Shown: one piece after another, positions 50,445 through 59,638 of the stretch
Layout: the number at the start of each line of letters is the position of its first letter
Numbering within the stretch: the first letter of the stretch is position 1
Assembly (NCBI RefSeq): GCF_019634775.1
Contig: NZ_JAHCAS010000002.1
Coordinates: forward strand, 1 to 64,000
DNA from: Dokdonella sp.
Lineage (GTDB): Bacteria; Pseudomonadota; Gammaproteobacteria; Xanthomonadales; Rhodanobacteraceae
Length of the DNA: 64,000 bases
Reading direction: 5' to 3'
Notes under the pieces: generated by a model
The model's database searches: none
Told to the model about the DNA's origin: nothing
The model's input: only the letters and a program-made list of their open reading frames with translations
Translations under genes and position numbers: made by a program

Positions 50445-51290
50445 TCAGGCGCCCGCCAGCCACTCGATGTGGTGCTGGCCGAAACGGCCCTGCGCGAGCA
50501 GCTCCTGCAGGGCCGGCAACAGTTCGGCGAGCGTGCGCTCGAACTTCCACGGCGGGTTGATGATCGCCATGCCGCAGCCGTTGAGACGCAGTGCCGAGTT
50601 GTCCGGGTGCAGCAGCAGTTCGGCAACCTGCACCTTCGGAAAGCCCGAGCGCGCGAGCCAGCGGTGGAACGGTTGTACATGCTGGCGCAGCTTGATCGGG
50701 TACCAAACCGCGTAGACGCCGGTAGGCCACGACTTCAGCGCCTCGGCAAGCGCCCTCTCGATCGTGCGGAACTCATCTTCCTGTGCCTCGAAGGGGGGGT
50801 CGATCAGGACCAGGCCGCGGCGCTGGCGCGGGGGAAGCATCGCCTTCATGCCTTCGTAGCCATTGCGCGTGTGCACGGCGAAGCGCGCGTCGCCACGGAA
50901 CACGCTGCGCAGGAACTCTGCCTCGCCGGGTTCGAGTTCGCAGAGGATGCCGCGGTCGTCCTCGCGCATCAGCAGGCTGGCGATCAGCGGCGAACCGGGA
51001 TAGATCGCCAGTTCCTCGTGGCCGCCGTTGAGCGCACGCACCAGGTTGACGTAAACGTGCAGCAGGGCCGGCGCACGCGTCGAGGCGAGCAGGCGTTGGA
51101 TACCGTTGGCAGCCTCGCCGGTGCGCGTGGCCTCGGCGCCGCCGAGGTCGTAGCGGCCGCGGCCGGCGTGTGTGTCGAAGTAGCAGAATGGCGTCTGCTT
51201 GGCCTTCAGGGCTTCGATCAGCCCGACCAGGATCGTGTGCTTGAGGACGTCGGCGAAGTTGCCGGCGTGAAAGGCGTGGCGGTAGTTCAC
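50445..51290 (-). CDS. rlmJ: 23S rRNA A2030 N6-methyltransferase RlmJ
   Basis: A 281-residue protein, the same length as E. coli RlmJ. It begins with GTG 51290 (VNYRHAFHAGNFADVLKH), which is diagnostic, contains FCYFDTHAGRGRYDL (SAM site) and the catalytic DPPFE in GLVLIDPPFEAQEDEF. It methylates A2030 of 23S rRNA. Confidence 0.95.
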   Translation of the reverse strand: MNYRHAFHAGNFADVLKHTILVGLIEALKAKQTPFCYFDTHAGRGRYDLGGAEATRTGEAANGIQRLLASTRAPALLHVYVNLVRALNGGHEELAIYPGSPLIASLLMREDDRGILCELEPGEAEFLRSVFRGDARFAVHTRNGYEGMKAMLPPRQRRGLVLIDPPFEAQEDEFRTIERALAEALKSWPTGVYAVWYPIKLRQHVQPFHRWLARSGFPKVQVAELLLHPDNSALRLNGCGMAIINPPWKFERTLAELLPALQELLAQGRFGQHHIEWLAGA

Positions 51291-51424
51291 GACGCATCCG
51301 CGCCCGTGGTCATGGGATGGCCAGACTAGTGGCCGTGGCGGCACGCGGCAAGGCTGCCGGAAGTCACACCCAGCACGTGAGCGCTGCTACAGTCCACGCC
51401 CTCGTCCCGCTCCAGGAACTCCCC

Positions 51425-53248
51425 ATGCGCATCGTGTGGAAATGGCTGTCGCGCCTCGTCCTTCTGGCGATCGCGCTGATTGCCCTGTTCGTCGTCCACG
51501 TCTGGTATTTCAAGCCGGCCAAGATCGAGTGGTTCTATGCGCGCACGTTCGCGCAGTTCGCCCTGCAGAGTCCGATGATGTTGAGCAGCATGCGCATCCT
51601 GCCGGCGTGGATGGACTTCTACAGCGACGACATCGACGACATGTCTCCGGCGCATCAGGTGGAGATGTCGGCGAAGATGGCTGATGAACTGGCCGTGTTG
51701 CGCTCGTACGACCGCGACAGGCTCGATACCGAAGGCCGGCTGTCCTACGACGCGCTCGAGCACTTCCTCGCCGATCAGGTCGAGGGCCAGCGCTTTCGCC
51801 TGAACACTTTCCCGGTCAATCAGATGTTCGGCGTGCAATCGGGCCTACCGAACTTCCTCACCCAGCAGCACGCCATTGCCAGTGCCGGCGACGCGTCGAA
51901 CTACATCAAGCGCATGGAGCTGTTCCCGCGCGCGTTCGGTCAGGTGCTGGAAGGGCTGCGCGAGCGCGAACGACACGGCGCGATCCCGCCGCGCTTCGTG
52001 GTCGAGAAGGTGCTGCTGCAGATGAGTGACTTCATCTCCGCGCCGCCGCGCGAGCACATGCTGTACGCGAACCTCGTCGAGAAACTCGACAAGCTGCCGG
52101 CCGGCACACTCGATGCCGCGAAGCGAGACGATCTTCTCGCCAGTGCCGCCGCGGCGATCGAGGGCAGCGTCTACCCGGCCTATCGCTTGCTGATCGATCA
52201 TTTCACCGCCCTGCAGCCGAAGGCGCAGGTCAACGAGGGCGCCTGGAGCCTGCCTGACGGCGAGGCCTATTACGCCTGGGCCGTGCGCAGCCACACCACG
52301 ACGACGATGACGCCGGACGAGGTGCACGAACTCGGCCTCACCGAGGTCGCCCGCATCGGTGCCGAGATGGACGCGATCCTGCGCGACCACGATCTCGTCG
52401 ACGGCACGGTCGGCGCGCGCCTGCAGGTGCTGGCACGCGCGCCCGAGCAGATGTATCCGAACACCGACGAAGGCAAGCGGGCGATGCTGGCTGCCTACCA
52501 GGCGATCCTCGACGACATCAACGGCAAGCTCGGCGACACGTTCCGTGCGCGTCCGCAGCTCGGCGTCGAGGTCAGGGCGGTGCCGGCATTCTCCGAGAAG
52601 ACCGCGCCCGGCGCGTACTACGAAGCCGGTGCTTTCGACGGCTCGCGGCCCGGCATCTTCTACGCGAACATGCGTGACCCCGGCGAGACGCCGAAATTCG
52701 CCATGCGCACGCTGGCCTATCACGAGGGCATTCCGGGCCATCACTTCCAGATCACGATCGCGCAGGAACTCACGGGTCTGCCGTTCTTCCGTCGCGTGCT
52801 GCCGTTCACCGCATACTCGGAAGGCTGGGCGCTCTACACCGAGCGCCTGGCCTGGGAAATGGGTTTCCAGAACGACCCGCTCGACAACCTCGGCCGCCTG
52901 CGCGACGAGATGATGCGGGCCGTGCGCCTGGTCGTCGACAGCGGCATCCACCACAAGCGCTGGACGCGCGAGCAGGCGATCGCCTACATGCTCGACAACA
53001 CCGGCATGGGCGAGGGCGATGTCACCGCCGAGATCGAGCGTTACTTCGTCTCCCCCGGACAGGCCCTGGCCTACAAGGCCGGCATGCTGAAGATCCTCGC
53101 CCTGCGCGAAAAGGCCAAGGCCGCCCTCGGTGCGAAGTTCGCCCTCGCCGACTTCCACGACGAGGTGCTGACCCACGGCGCCCTGCCGCTGTCCCTGCTC
53201 GAGCGCGTCATCGATGACTGGATCGCGCGCGGCGGCGGGCCGCGTTGA
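51425..53248 (+). CDS. DUF885 family protein, zinc-peptidase-like
   Basis: A 607-residue protein with an N-terminal membrane segment (LVLLAIALIALFVVHVWYF), so probably facing the periplasm. The DUF885 domain carries the HExxH-like zinc motif in AYHEGIPGHHFQI (about residue 432) and a second His/Glu region, TAYSEGWALYTERLAWE. Members are thought to be metallo-carboxypeptidases. It stands alone on the plus strand. Confidence 0.85.
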   Translation: MRIVWKWLSRLVLLAIALIALFVVHVWYFKPAKIEWFYARTFAQFALQSPMMLSSMRILPAWMDFYSDDIDDMSPAHQVEMSAKMADELAVLRSYDRDRLDTEGRLSYDALEHFLADQVEGQRFRLNTFPVNQMFGVQSGLPNFLTQQHAIASAGDASNYIKRMELFPRAFGQVLEGLRERERHGAIPPRFVVEKVLLQMSDFISAPPREHMLYANLVEKLDKLPAGTLDAAKRDDLLASAAAAIEGSVYPAYRLLIDHFTALQPKAQVNEGAWSLPDGEAYYAWAVRSHTTTTMTPDEVHELGLTEVARIGAEMDAILRDHDLVDGTVGARLQVLARAPEQMYPNTDEGKRAMLAAYQAILDDINGKLGDTFRARPQLGVEVRAVPAFSEKTAPGAYYEAGAFDGSRPGIFYANMRDPGETPKFAMRTLAYHEGIPGHHFQITIAQELTGLPFFRRVLPFTAYSEGWALYTERLAWEMGFQNDPLDNLGRLRDEMMRAVRLVVDSGIHHKRWTREQAIAYMLDNTGMGEGDVTAEIERYFVSPGQALAYKAGMLKILALREKAKAALGAKFALADFHDEVLTHGALPLSLLERVIDDWIARGGGPR

Positions 53249-53499
53249 GCGCTGGCGTTTCGCCACGGGTCGCCGCCGCGGGTAGTGGGATATCCCGGGC
53301 TGCCCGCGGTGCTGGCCGCAGCGGCGCTGACATGCGGCGTCGCGCGGGTGTTCCCGGCGTTGTCCGGATCGGATCGGATGCCCGGTTCGGAGTGGTGCCG
53401 ATGCCTGCTGGATCCGCCGTCCGTCCGCGCGCCGGACAGTGGCGGCCGCGACGCTGCGCCGCGTGTGGCTGGCCGCACGCGGCGCCCTAGAATCCGCGC

Positions 53500-54093
53500 A
53501 TGGACATTCGCATCTTCACCGGTGGCGCGGTCGCGCCGCATCTGGACGACGTCGCGCGCCTGCGCATCGAGGTCTTCCGCGACTTCCCGTACCTCTATGA
53601 CGGCGACGTCGGCTACGAGGCGACCTATCTCGCCACCTACGCGAAGTCGCGCGAAAGCCTGTTCGTGCTCGTCTTCGATGGTGCCCGCGTGATCGGTGCC
53701 TCGACCGGCCTGCCGCTGGCCGACGAAACCCCCTCGTTCCAGAAACCCTTCGTCGAGCGTGGCATCGACCTCGGCAGGGTGTTCTACTTCGGCGAATCCG
53801 TGTTGCTGCCTGCGTACCGGGGGCAGGGCATCGGTCATCGCTTCTTCGACGAACGCGAAGCCTATGCGCGCCAGCTCGGCCGATTCACGATGACGGCCTT
53901 CTGCGCGGTGGTGCGGGCCGAGGACGACCCGCGGCGGCCGCCCGGGCATCGCCCGAACGACGTGTTCTGGACGCGCCGCGGATACGTGCAGCAACCGGAC
54001 ATGCACTGCGCGATCGAGTGGAAGGAAGTCGGTGCGAATGCACCGAGCGTGCATCCACTTGCGTTCTGGTTGCGCCCGCTGGAGGCGAAGTGA
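53500..54093 (+). CDS. GNAT-family acetyltransferase
   Basis: A 197-residue protein with the acetyl-CoA-binding loop in LPAYRGQGIGHRFFDERE (about residues 105-122) preceded by VFYFGESVL, the beta-4/alpha-3 of the GNAT fold. The N-terminal part is IEVFRDFPYLYDGD. The substrate is unknown. The stop overlaps the nitrilase gene start, suggesting a joint pathway. Confidence 0.85.
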   Translation: MDIRIFTGGAVAPHLDDVARLRIEVFRDFPYLYDGDVGYEATYLATYAKSRESLFVLVFDGARVIGASTGLPLADETPSFQKPFVERGIDLGRVFYFGESVLLPAYRGQGIGHRFFDEREAYARQLGRFTMTAFCAVVRAEDDPRRPPGHRPNDVFWTRRGYVQQPDMHCAIEWKEVGANAPSVHPLAFWLRPLEAK

Positions 54094-54974
54094 AGGTCAG
54101 GATCGCCGCCGCGCGTTATGCGATCGGCGCTCCCTCGCATTTCCCGGCGTTTGCCACCCGCGTTGCGTCCCGGGTATCGCAGGCTGCGGTGCGTGGTGCG
54201 CAGGTCGTCGTGCTGCCGGAATATCTCGCGCTCGAAGCCGGTGCCAGCCTGCCGCCGGCCGAGCGTGGTGATTTCGTGCGGTCGCTCGCCGCCCTGCAGG
54301 CGCGCCGTGACGACTACGTCGAACTCGCGTGCACGCTGGCCCAGCGACACGGCGTTTACCTCGTGGCGGGCAGTTTCCTCGTCGACGAGCAAGGCGCCGG
54401 TCGTTACCGCAACCGCGCCTGGTTCGCCTCGCCCGACGGCGGGATCGGTTTCCAGGACAAGCTCTGCCTGACCGGCTTCGAGCGCGCCAGCGGGGTGATC
54501 GAACCCGGTGACTCTCTCAAGGTGTTCGACACCGCCTTCGGTCGTATCGCCATCGCGATCTGCTACGACATCGAGTTTCCGCTGTACGCGCGCGCGCAAT
54601 GCGAGGCCGGAGCGCGCCTGCTGCTCGTGCCGAGTTGCACCGACACCGAGGCTGGCGCCAACCGCGTGCGCTACGGCTGCCAGGCGCGCGCGATGGAGAA
54701 CCAGGTTTACGTTGCCTGTGCCGTCACTGCGGGCAACGCGGAATGGAGCCCCGCGCTCGACGTCAATACCGGCCGTGCGGCGATCTACACCCCGGTCGAC
54801 CGCGGCTTCCCGGACGACGGCATCGCCGCACGCGACGACGGCGAATGGGCCGTGACCGAGCTCGACCTGGACGCCCTGGACACCTTCACGCCGGAAGCCC
54901 AGGTCGGCATCCGTACCGATTGGCCGCAGCAACAGCGCCCAAGCGTCGTGCGCGCACGGGTCGAAGTGCTGTAG
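54090..54974 (+). CDS. Carbon-nitrogen hydrolase (nitrilase superfamily)
   Basis: A 294-residue enzyme with the catalytic triad: Glu in VVLPEYLALEAG (about residue 45), Lys in GFQDKLCLTGFE (about 114) and Cys in IAICYDIEFPLYAR (about 152). The start is GTG 54090 overlapping the GNAT stop. The pairing of a GNAT protein and a nitrilase-fold amidase is known from many genomes; the substrate is not known. Confidence 0.9.
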   Translation: MKVRIAAARYAIGAPSHFPAFATRVASRVSQAAVRGAQVVVLPEYLALEAGASLPPAERGDFVRSLAALQARRDDYVELACTLAQRHGVYLVAGSFLVDEQGAGRYRNRAWFASPDGGIGFQDKLCLTGFERASGVIEPGDSLKVFDTAFGRIAIAICYDIEFPLYARAQCEAGARLLLVPSCTDTEAGANRVRYGCQARAMENQVYVACAVTAGNAEWSPALDVNTGRAAIYTPVDRGFPDDGIAARDDGEWAVTELDLDALDTFTPEAQVGIRTDWPQQQRPSVVRARVEVL

Positions 54975-55116
54975 GCGATCCTCGCGGACGTGCACGATGG
55001 CTGCGACGACATCGTCGGACGCGCATGATCGTCGGGCACGGGCGCGGCGGCGTCGTTAGAGGCAGCGGGCGTGCCGGTGGGCGCGCGCCGGACGACCCTC
55101 GGCGCAGTCCGGGGGC

Positions 55117-55536
55117 TCAGCGTGGCTGGCTGCGCAAGCGCCGCTTCGCCATGAACCGGGCAGCGACGATCGGCGGCAGCGCCAGCACCGAGAACACGAT
55201 CATGCCGAGCGGCAACAGGCCGAAACTGCCACTGCTCACCGCCAGCACGCCCGCCTGCGCCAGCATCACGCCGAGACCCCAGCGCCACGGCTTTTCGGGA
55301 ACCTGGGCGCCGAGCCAGCCGGCCAAGGCAATGGAAAAGGGGTAGGCGAGCATCCAGTAGAGCGGTGAGTCCCAGGCTTCCACCCGGCGGCTGATGGCAG
55401 CGGTCACGATCCACAGCAAGGCCCCGCCGACGATCGCAATGGTATGGGCGAACGTGGCCCTGTCGTTCGTGGCCTGCCGTTCCCGTGCGGATGGCTCGGG
55501 CGCGGTGTCGTCCGTGTCATTTCGGGAGGAAGTCAT
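55117..55536 (-). CDS. Small membrane protein of unknown function
   Basis: A 139-residue protein with a charged N-terminus and four predicted helices (TIAIVGGALLWIVTAAI; YWMLAYPFSIALAGWLG; GVMLAQAGVLAVSSGSFG; PLGMIVFSVLALPPIVAA). No family is recognised. It lies next to another small membrane gene on the same strand. Confidence 0.75.
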   Translation of the reverse strand: MTSSRNDTDDTAPEPSARERQATNDRATFAHTIAIVGGALLWIVTAAISRRVEAWDSPLYWMLAYPFSIALAGWLGAQVPEKPWRWGLGVMLAQAGVLAVSSGSFGLLPLGMIVFSVLALPPIVAARFMAKRRLRSQPR

Positions 55537-55575
55537 GCGTTCCCCGGTCGCCGGGTGTGCATCGGGCCGGTGCGT

Positions 55576-56010
55576 TCAGCGCGCAGGCGATGAACGGGCC
55601 GCGCCACGACGCGCCGCCTCGACATCCCGCATGAACCGCTCCTTGTCACGCGGGGAGATCATGAGTGATCGGCCCGGACCGTACTCGATGCGAAGCCGAT
55701 CCAGCGAAAGGGCCGGACTCGACAGCGGATTGGAGGTCGGCACGATGCCGGTGATGTCCGCCACCGTGATACGCCACCTGAACGGACCGCTCTGGACGAG
55801 CAGTTCGCCGCGCGCCAGCGTGTAGCGGGTCGAAAGCAGCAGCCAGAGCGGCAGCCCGATGCCGACGATGGCCGTGAATGCCGAGATTGCCCAGGCCACG
55901 GGCGATGGGACTGCCAACGCCATGATCGCAGCGACGAGTGCGCCGAGCATCGCGGTCGCCAGCACGACCGCCAGCCACGCGTCGATTTTCGATGGGTGCA
56001 CGATGGGCAT
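55576..56010 (-). CDS. Bacterial PH-domain membrane protein
   Basis: A 144-residue protein. Two membrane helices (AWLAVVLATAMLGALVAA; AWAISAFTAIVGIGLPLW) are followed by a PH-like domain: TRYTLARGELLVQSGPFRW, VADITGIVPTSNPLSSPA and RLRIEYGPGRSLMISPRDK. ATG 56010 (MPIVHPSKIDAW) is preferred. The role is unknown. Confidence 0.8.
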   Translation of the reverse strand: MPIVHPSKIDAWLAVVLATAMLGALVAAIMALAVPSPVAWAISAFTAIVGIGLPLWLLLSTRYTLARGELLVQSGPFRWRITVADITGIVPTSNPLSSPALSLDRLRIEYGPGRSLMISPRDKERFMRDVEAARRGAARSSPAR

Positions 56011-56083
56011 GTCGTGAGCGATCCTGCGATGGCCGGCAAGAGTGGTCAAGCGTGGACACGGCCCTGCGATCGCCGGGTCCCGG

Positions 56084-56542
56084 TCACGCTCCGTAGCTTG
56101 CGGCGGCGTGGCCTGGGCCAAGCGCTCGCCGGTGCTGTCGCACCAGCGCAATCGACGCTTCGGCAAGCGCGAATCCGATCGCCGAGGCGACGAGGACATC
56201 GCTCGGATAGTGCAGGCCGAGCACCACCCGCGAGGTGGCGACGAGGGCGGTGAATGGCGGCAGCAACGGCGCGAGCATGGGGAACCAGGCGAGTGCGACG
56301 AGGGCGAAGCTCAGCGCATGCAGCGTGTGCCCGGACGGGAAGCTGAACTCGTCGAGTGGGGCGATGTGGGCGATGATGCCGGCATGCGCGCGGAACGGAC
56401 GCGGGCGTCGCGTCCAGCGTTTCAACCTGCGGTAGAGCAGCGCAGCGACACCGCCGGTCAGCAGCATGTGCAGCGCGGCCTGCCAACCGAGTGTGCCGCC
56501 GAATGCCACGCGACCCATGCCGGATTGGCGCGGGCGCACCAC
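56084..56542 (-). CDS. PAP2-family phosphatase, N-terminus short
   Basis: A 152-residue membrane phosphatase. The three PAP2 motifs are present: KRWTRRPRPF, FPSGHTLHALSF and SRVVLGLHYPSDVL. It probably acts on undecaprenyl or lipid phosphates. The start is uncertain: GTG 56542 is the first useful codon and the frame closes at a stop about 60 bases upstream, so the N-terminal helix common in relatives is not visible. Either the protein is short or the front part was lost. Confidence 0.8.
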   Translation of the reverse strand: MVRPRQSGMGRVAFGGTLGWQAALHMLLTGGVAALLYRRLKRWTRRPRPFRAHAGIIAHIAPLDEFSFPSGHTLHALSFALVALAWFPMLAPLLPPFTALVATSRVVLGLHYPSDVLVASAIGFALAEASIALVRQHRRALGPGHAAASYGA

Positions 56543-56667
56543 CTCGACCGCGTGGCCGAGTGCGCGACGGCCGTTTCCTACGGGGGATCAACCGATCAGG
56601 CGGCCGAACGGAGCGTCGGAAGATCCGATGCTTGAACGGAGCGCCAAGGGAATCGCCGAACGATGAC

Positions 56668-57096
56668 TTACGAAGCCAATGCCATCCGCGCGTGCTCGCG
56701 GATCTTCTCGAGCATCGCTGCGAGTCCGTTCGAGCGGGTCGGCGAGAGATGCCTGGCAAGGCCGATCGCATTGATGAAGCGCGGCTCGGTGGCAAGGACT
56801 TCTCCGGCGCTGCGGCCCGAGTAGACGCGCAGCAGCAGGGCGATCAGGCCCGAGACGATCGCCGAGTCGCTGGCGGCGCGAAACTCCAGGCGTGTGGCAT
56901 CGCCGCTGGCGACGAGCCAGACCTGGGACTGGCAGCCGTCGACCTTGTGTTCGTCGGTCCTTAGTTCGACCGGCAGTTCCGGCAGCTTGCGGCCGAGATC
57001 GATCAGGTACTGGTAGCGCTCGGTCCAGTCGCCGAAGAAGCCGAATTCGTCGGCGATGGCGTCCTGGGCGGCGTCGGCGGAGGGTGTGGTGTCCAT
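56668..57096 (-). CDS. sufE: SufE-family sulphur acceptor
   Basis: A 142-residue protein with the SufE pattern: FFGDWTERYQYLIDLGRKLP, the reactive Cys in HKVDGCQSQVWL (about residue 55) and GLIALLLRVYSG. It accepts sulphur from a cysteine desulphurase for Fe-S cluster assembly. ATG 57096 lies one base after the cysS stop, so the two are co-expressed. Confidence 0.9.
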   Translation of the reverse strand: MDTTPSADAAQDAIADEFGFFGDWTERYQYLIDLGRKLPELPVELRTDEHKVDGCQSQVWLVASGDATRLEFRAASDSAIVSGLIALLLRVYSGRSAGEVLATEPRFINAIGLARHLSPTRSNGLAAMLEKIREHARMALAS

Positions 57097-57097
57097 T

Positions 57098-58495
57098 TCA
57101 GCCGGCGTCCGTCGGTGCGACGACCTTCCAGCGCGTACCCTGCGCGCCGTCCTCGATGACGATGTTGCGCGTGGCGAGTTCGGCACGGATCGCGTCGGCG
57201 CGGGCGAAGTCCTTCGCCTTGCGGGCGGCAATGCGTTCGTCGAGCAGGCCCTGCACCCAGTTTGCGTCGATCGCTTCAGCGGCACCGCTGTGCTGGAACC
57301 AGGCTTCGGGATCCTGTGTGAGCAGGCCGAGGAAGCCGGCACCCGCGCGCAGGGCGGCCTTGGCGGCAGCCTTGCCATCCGGCGTGGTCTGCCGGCGTGC
57401 TTCCGCGGCGAGGCGGGCGATCGCGGCAAGCGCCTTGGGCGTGTTGAGGTCATCGAGCAGGGCGGCCTCGACCTCGGTGGGCAGGTCGGATGCGGTCTCC
57501 ATTTCGACATCGGCGAGATCGCGCAGTGTGCCGTACCAGCCATCCAGCGTCGCCCGCGCCTGGGCGAGGGCGCTGTCGGACCAGTCCAGGGGCTGACGAT
57601 AGTGGCCGGAGAGGAGCAGGCAACGCAGTACTTCGGGTGGGTGCTTGGCCAGCAGTTCGTGCAGGCGCAATACGTTGCCGATCGACTTGGACATCTTCTT
57701 GCCGTCGAAGGTCAGCATGCCGTTGTGCAGCCACCAACGTGCGAACACCTTGCCGCCGTGCGCGCAGGTGCTCTGCGCGATCTCGTTCTCGTGGTGCGGG
57801 AACATCAGGTCGTTGCCGCCGGCGTGGATGTCGATGGTCTCGCCGAGATGGGCTTCGGCCATCGCCGAGCATTCGATGTGCCAGCCGGGCCGGCCGCGGC
57901 CCCACTGGCTGTCCCAGCCCGGCAGGTCGTCGCTGGAGGGCTTCCACAGCACGAAGTCGGCAGGGTTCTTCTTGTACGGCGCGACCTCGACGCGCGCGCC
58001 GGCGATCATGTCCTCGAGCGAACGTCCCGACAGGTGGCCGTAGTCGGCATAGCTGGAAACGTCGAACAGCACATGGCCTTCGGCCGCATAGGCATGGCCG
58101 GAGGCGATCAGGCGCTCGCACATGGCGACGATTTGCGTGATGTGGGCTGTCGCGTGCGGATTCACGTCGGGCGCGTCGACGCCGAGTTTTTCCATGTCCT
58201 CGAAGAACGCGGCGGCATAGCCTTGCGTGATCTGCTCGATCGGCACGCCGGCCTCGCGCGCGGCGGCGTTGATCTTGTCGTCCACATCGGTGATGTTGCG
58301 TGCGTAGACGACCTTCGGATAGATCCTGCGCAACAATCGCGCGAGCAGGCCGAACACCACGTAGGGGCGCGCGTTGCCGATGTGGACGTAGTTGTAGACC
58401 GTGGGGCCGCAGACATACATCGTCACTCGCGTCGGATCGAGGGGTTCGAACGGTTCGACACGGCGGGTCAGGGAGTTGTGCAGGCGCAGGCTCAT
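57098..58495 (-). CDS. cysS: Cysteinyl-tRNA synthetase
   Basis: A 465-residue class I synthetase. It has the zinc Cys in [18 protein letters not shown], which holds the HIGH-type motif (HIGN), the middle [23 protein letters not shown] with further zinc ligands, and KMSKS in [12 protein letters not shown] (about residue 270). It charges tRNA-Cys. Confidence 0.97.
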   Translation of the reverse strand: MSLRLHNSLTRRVEPFEPLDPTRVTMYVCGPTVYNYVHIGNARPYVVFGLLARLLRRIYPKVVYARNITDVDDKINAAAREAGVPIEQITQGYAAAFFEDMEKLGVDAPDVNPHATAHITQIVAMCERLIASGHAYAAEGHVLFDVSSYADYGHLSGRSLEDMIAGARVEVAPYKKNPADFVLWKPSSDDLPGWDSQWGRGRPGWHIECSAMAEAHLGETIDIHAGGNDLMFPHHENEIAQSTCAHGGKVFARWWLHNGMLTFDGKKMSKSIGNVLRLHELLAKHPPEVLRCLLLSGHYRQPLDWSDSALAQARATLDGWYGTLRDLADVEMETASDLPTEVEAALLDDLNTPKALAAIARLAAEARRQTTPDGKAAAKAALRAGAGFLGLLTQDPEAWFQHSGAAEAIDANWVQGLLDERIAARKAKDFARADAIRAELATRNIVIEDGAQGTRWKVVAPTDAG

Positions 58496-58799
58496 CGACG
58501 GTCGGCGGATGCGAAGGGTCGGCGATCATAGCAGGGGGCGGGAGCCGGCCTGGTGCAGGTGCAGATCGAGGCGCGACGGCGAGGGCAGACTGGCCGTCCG
58601 TCGAGTCGGCGCAACGCCTGGCTGCGCCCGCACAGGACGCTGACGCCATTGTGGAATTGACCGGAGCATCCTTAAATCGGCATTCAGACGCCGGATGCTG
58701 TAATGCGTCGCAAATCCGTGACCGCGTACCGCTCCAGGCGGCAAGTCGCATCCCACGCAGGACGACCACGCGGTATGCACCCCCGATCAGGAGATGACT
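58496..58799. other. Gene-free stretch between cysS and glycine-zipper gene
   Basis: About 300 bp between divergent genes. No ORF, repeat or clear promoter motif stands out, except AGGAG at 58789-58793 for the next gene. It likely carries both promoters. Confidence 0.6.
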
Positions 58800-59348
58800 G
58801 TGAAGATGTCGATCAAGTGTTCGCTGCTCGTCGCTGCGGGATTCGCCGCTGCCGGTGTCGCCCATGCGCAGGGCCGCGGTTACGGCGGCGAGCGTGACGG
58901 CAACGAGCGTGTCGCCTGGGCCGACGTCCTCAGCGTCGATCCGATCTACGACGACGTCCAGGTCAGCCGCCCGCGCGAGGAATGCTACGACGCCGAAGTC
59001 GATCGCTACGAGGATTCGCGCGGCGACAACGGAGCCGGCACGGTCATCGGTGCGATCGTCGGCGGCGTGCTCGGCAACGCGGTCGGCAAGGGCGATGGCC
59101 GCAAGGCGGCCACCGTGGCTGGGGCCCTGGTCGGCGGCGCCATCGGCAACAATGCCTCGCGTCGCGATGATCGCTATTACTCGTCGGTCGAGACGCGTTG
59201 CCGAACGATCAACGAGCGCGTCAGCGAGCGCCGCATCGTCGGCTACGACGTGCAGTACCGCTATCGCGGCGACGTCTACATGTCGCAGCTCGACTACGAT
59301 CCCGGCGAGCGCATGCGCGTGCGGGTCAGCGTGACGCCGGCGGAGTAG
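58800..59348 (+). CDS. Glycine-zipper 2TM envelope protein
   Basis: A 182-residue protein with a signal peptide (MSIKCSLLVAAGFAAAGVAHAQ) and a glycine-zipper segment GAGTVIGAIVGGVLGNAVG and VAGALVGGAIGNNAS (about residues 80-117), then a Cys-containing C-terminal domain (ETRCRTINERVSERRIVGYD). It resembles SlyB/YMGG-type outer-membrane-associated proteins. GTG 58800 has ideal spacing (six bases) from AGGAG; ATG 58794 directly abuts it. Confidence 0.8.
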   Translation: MKMSIKCSLLVAAGFAAAGVAHAQGRGYGGERDGNERVAWADVLSVDPIYDDVQVSRPREECYDAEVDRYEDSRGDNGAGTVIGAIVGGVLGNAVGKGDGRKAATVAGALVGGAIGNNASRRDDRYYSSVETRCRTINERVSERRIVGYDVQYRYRGDVYMSQLDYDPGERMRVRVSVTPAE

Positions 59349-59594
59349 GTTCCGGCTTTCCTTCCCCCGCGAAGCGGGGGGAGGTGGGGCGGCAGCGCCG
59401 GAAGGGGCGATCCACTGTTGCACCGCCGCACGTTTGCCGGTAACGTCCGCAACCGCATGAACGCACACCTTTCCGCCAGCGAATACCTGTCCAGCGCGCA
59501 TCTTGCCGCCGGCATGACTTCGCGTGCGCGCCGACCGTCGCCGGAGATCCGGGTCGGGTAGGCATCCGCATGCGCTGTTCGCATGCATCGCTCG

Positions 59595-59621
59595 AAACCC
59601 GGCCCCCGTGCCGGGTTTTTT
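59595..59621 (+). terminator. Hairpin with T run before argF'
   Basis: AAACCCGGC (59595-59603) pairs with GCCGGGTTT (59610-59618), with a T run to 59621, only 18 bases before the argF' start. It could end the previous transcript or act as an attenuator of the arginine genes. Confidence 0.7.
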
Positions 59622-59638
59622 CGTTTCCAGGGGATCCC

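Noticed and set aside
54975-55116. Short frames between the nitrilase gene and the small membrane gene
   Set aside because: No start with ribosome-binding site and no conserved sequence; treated as intergenic.
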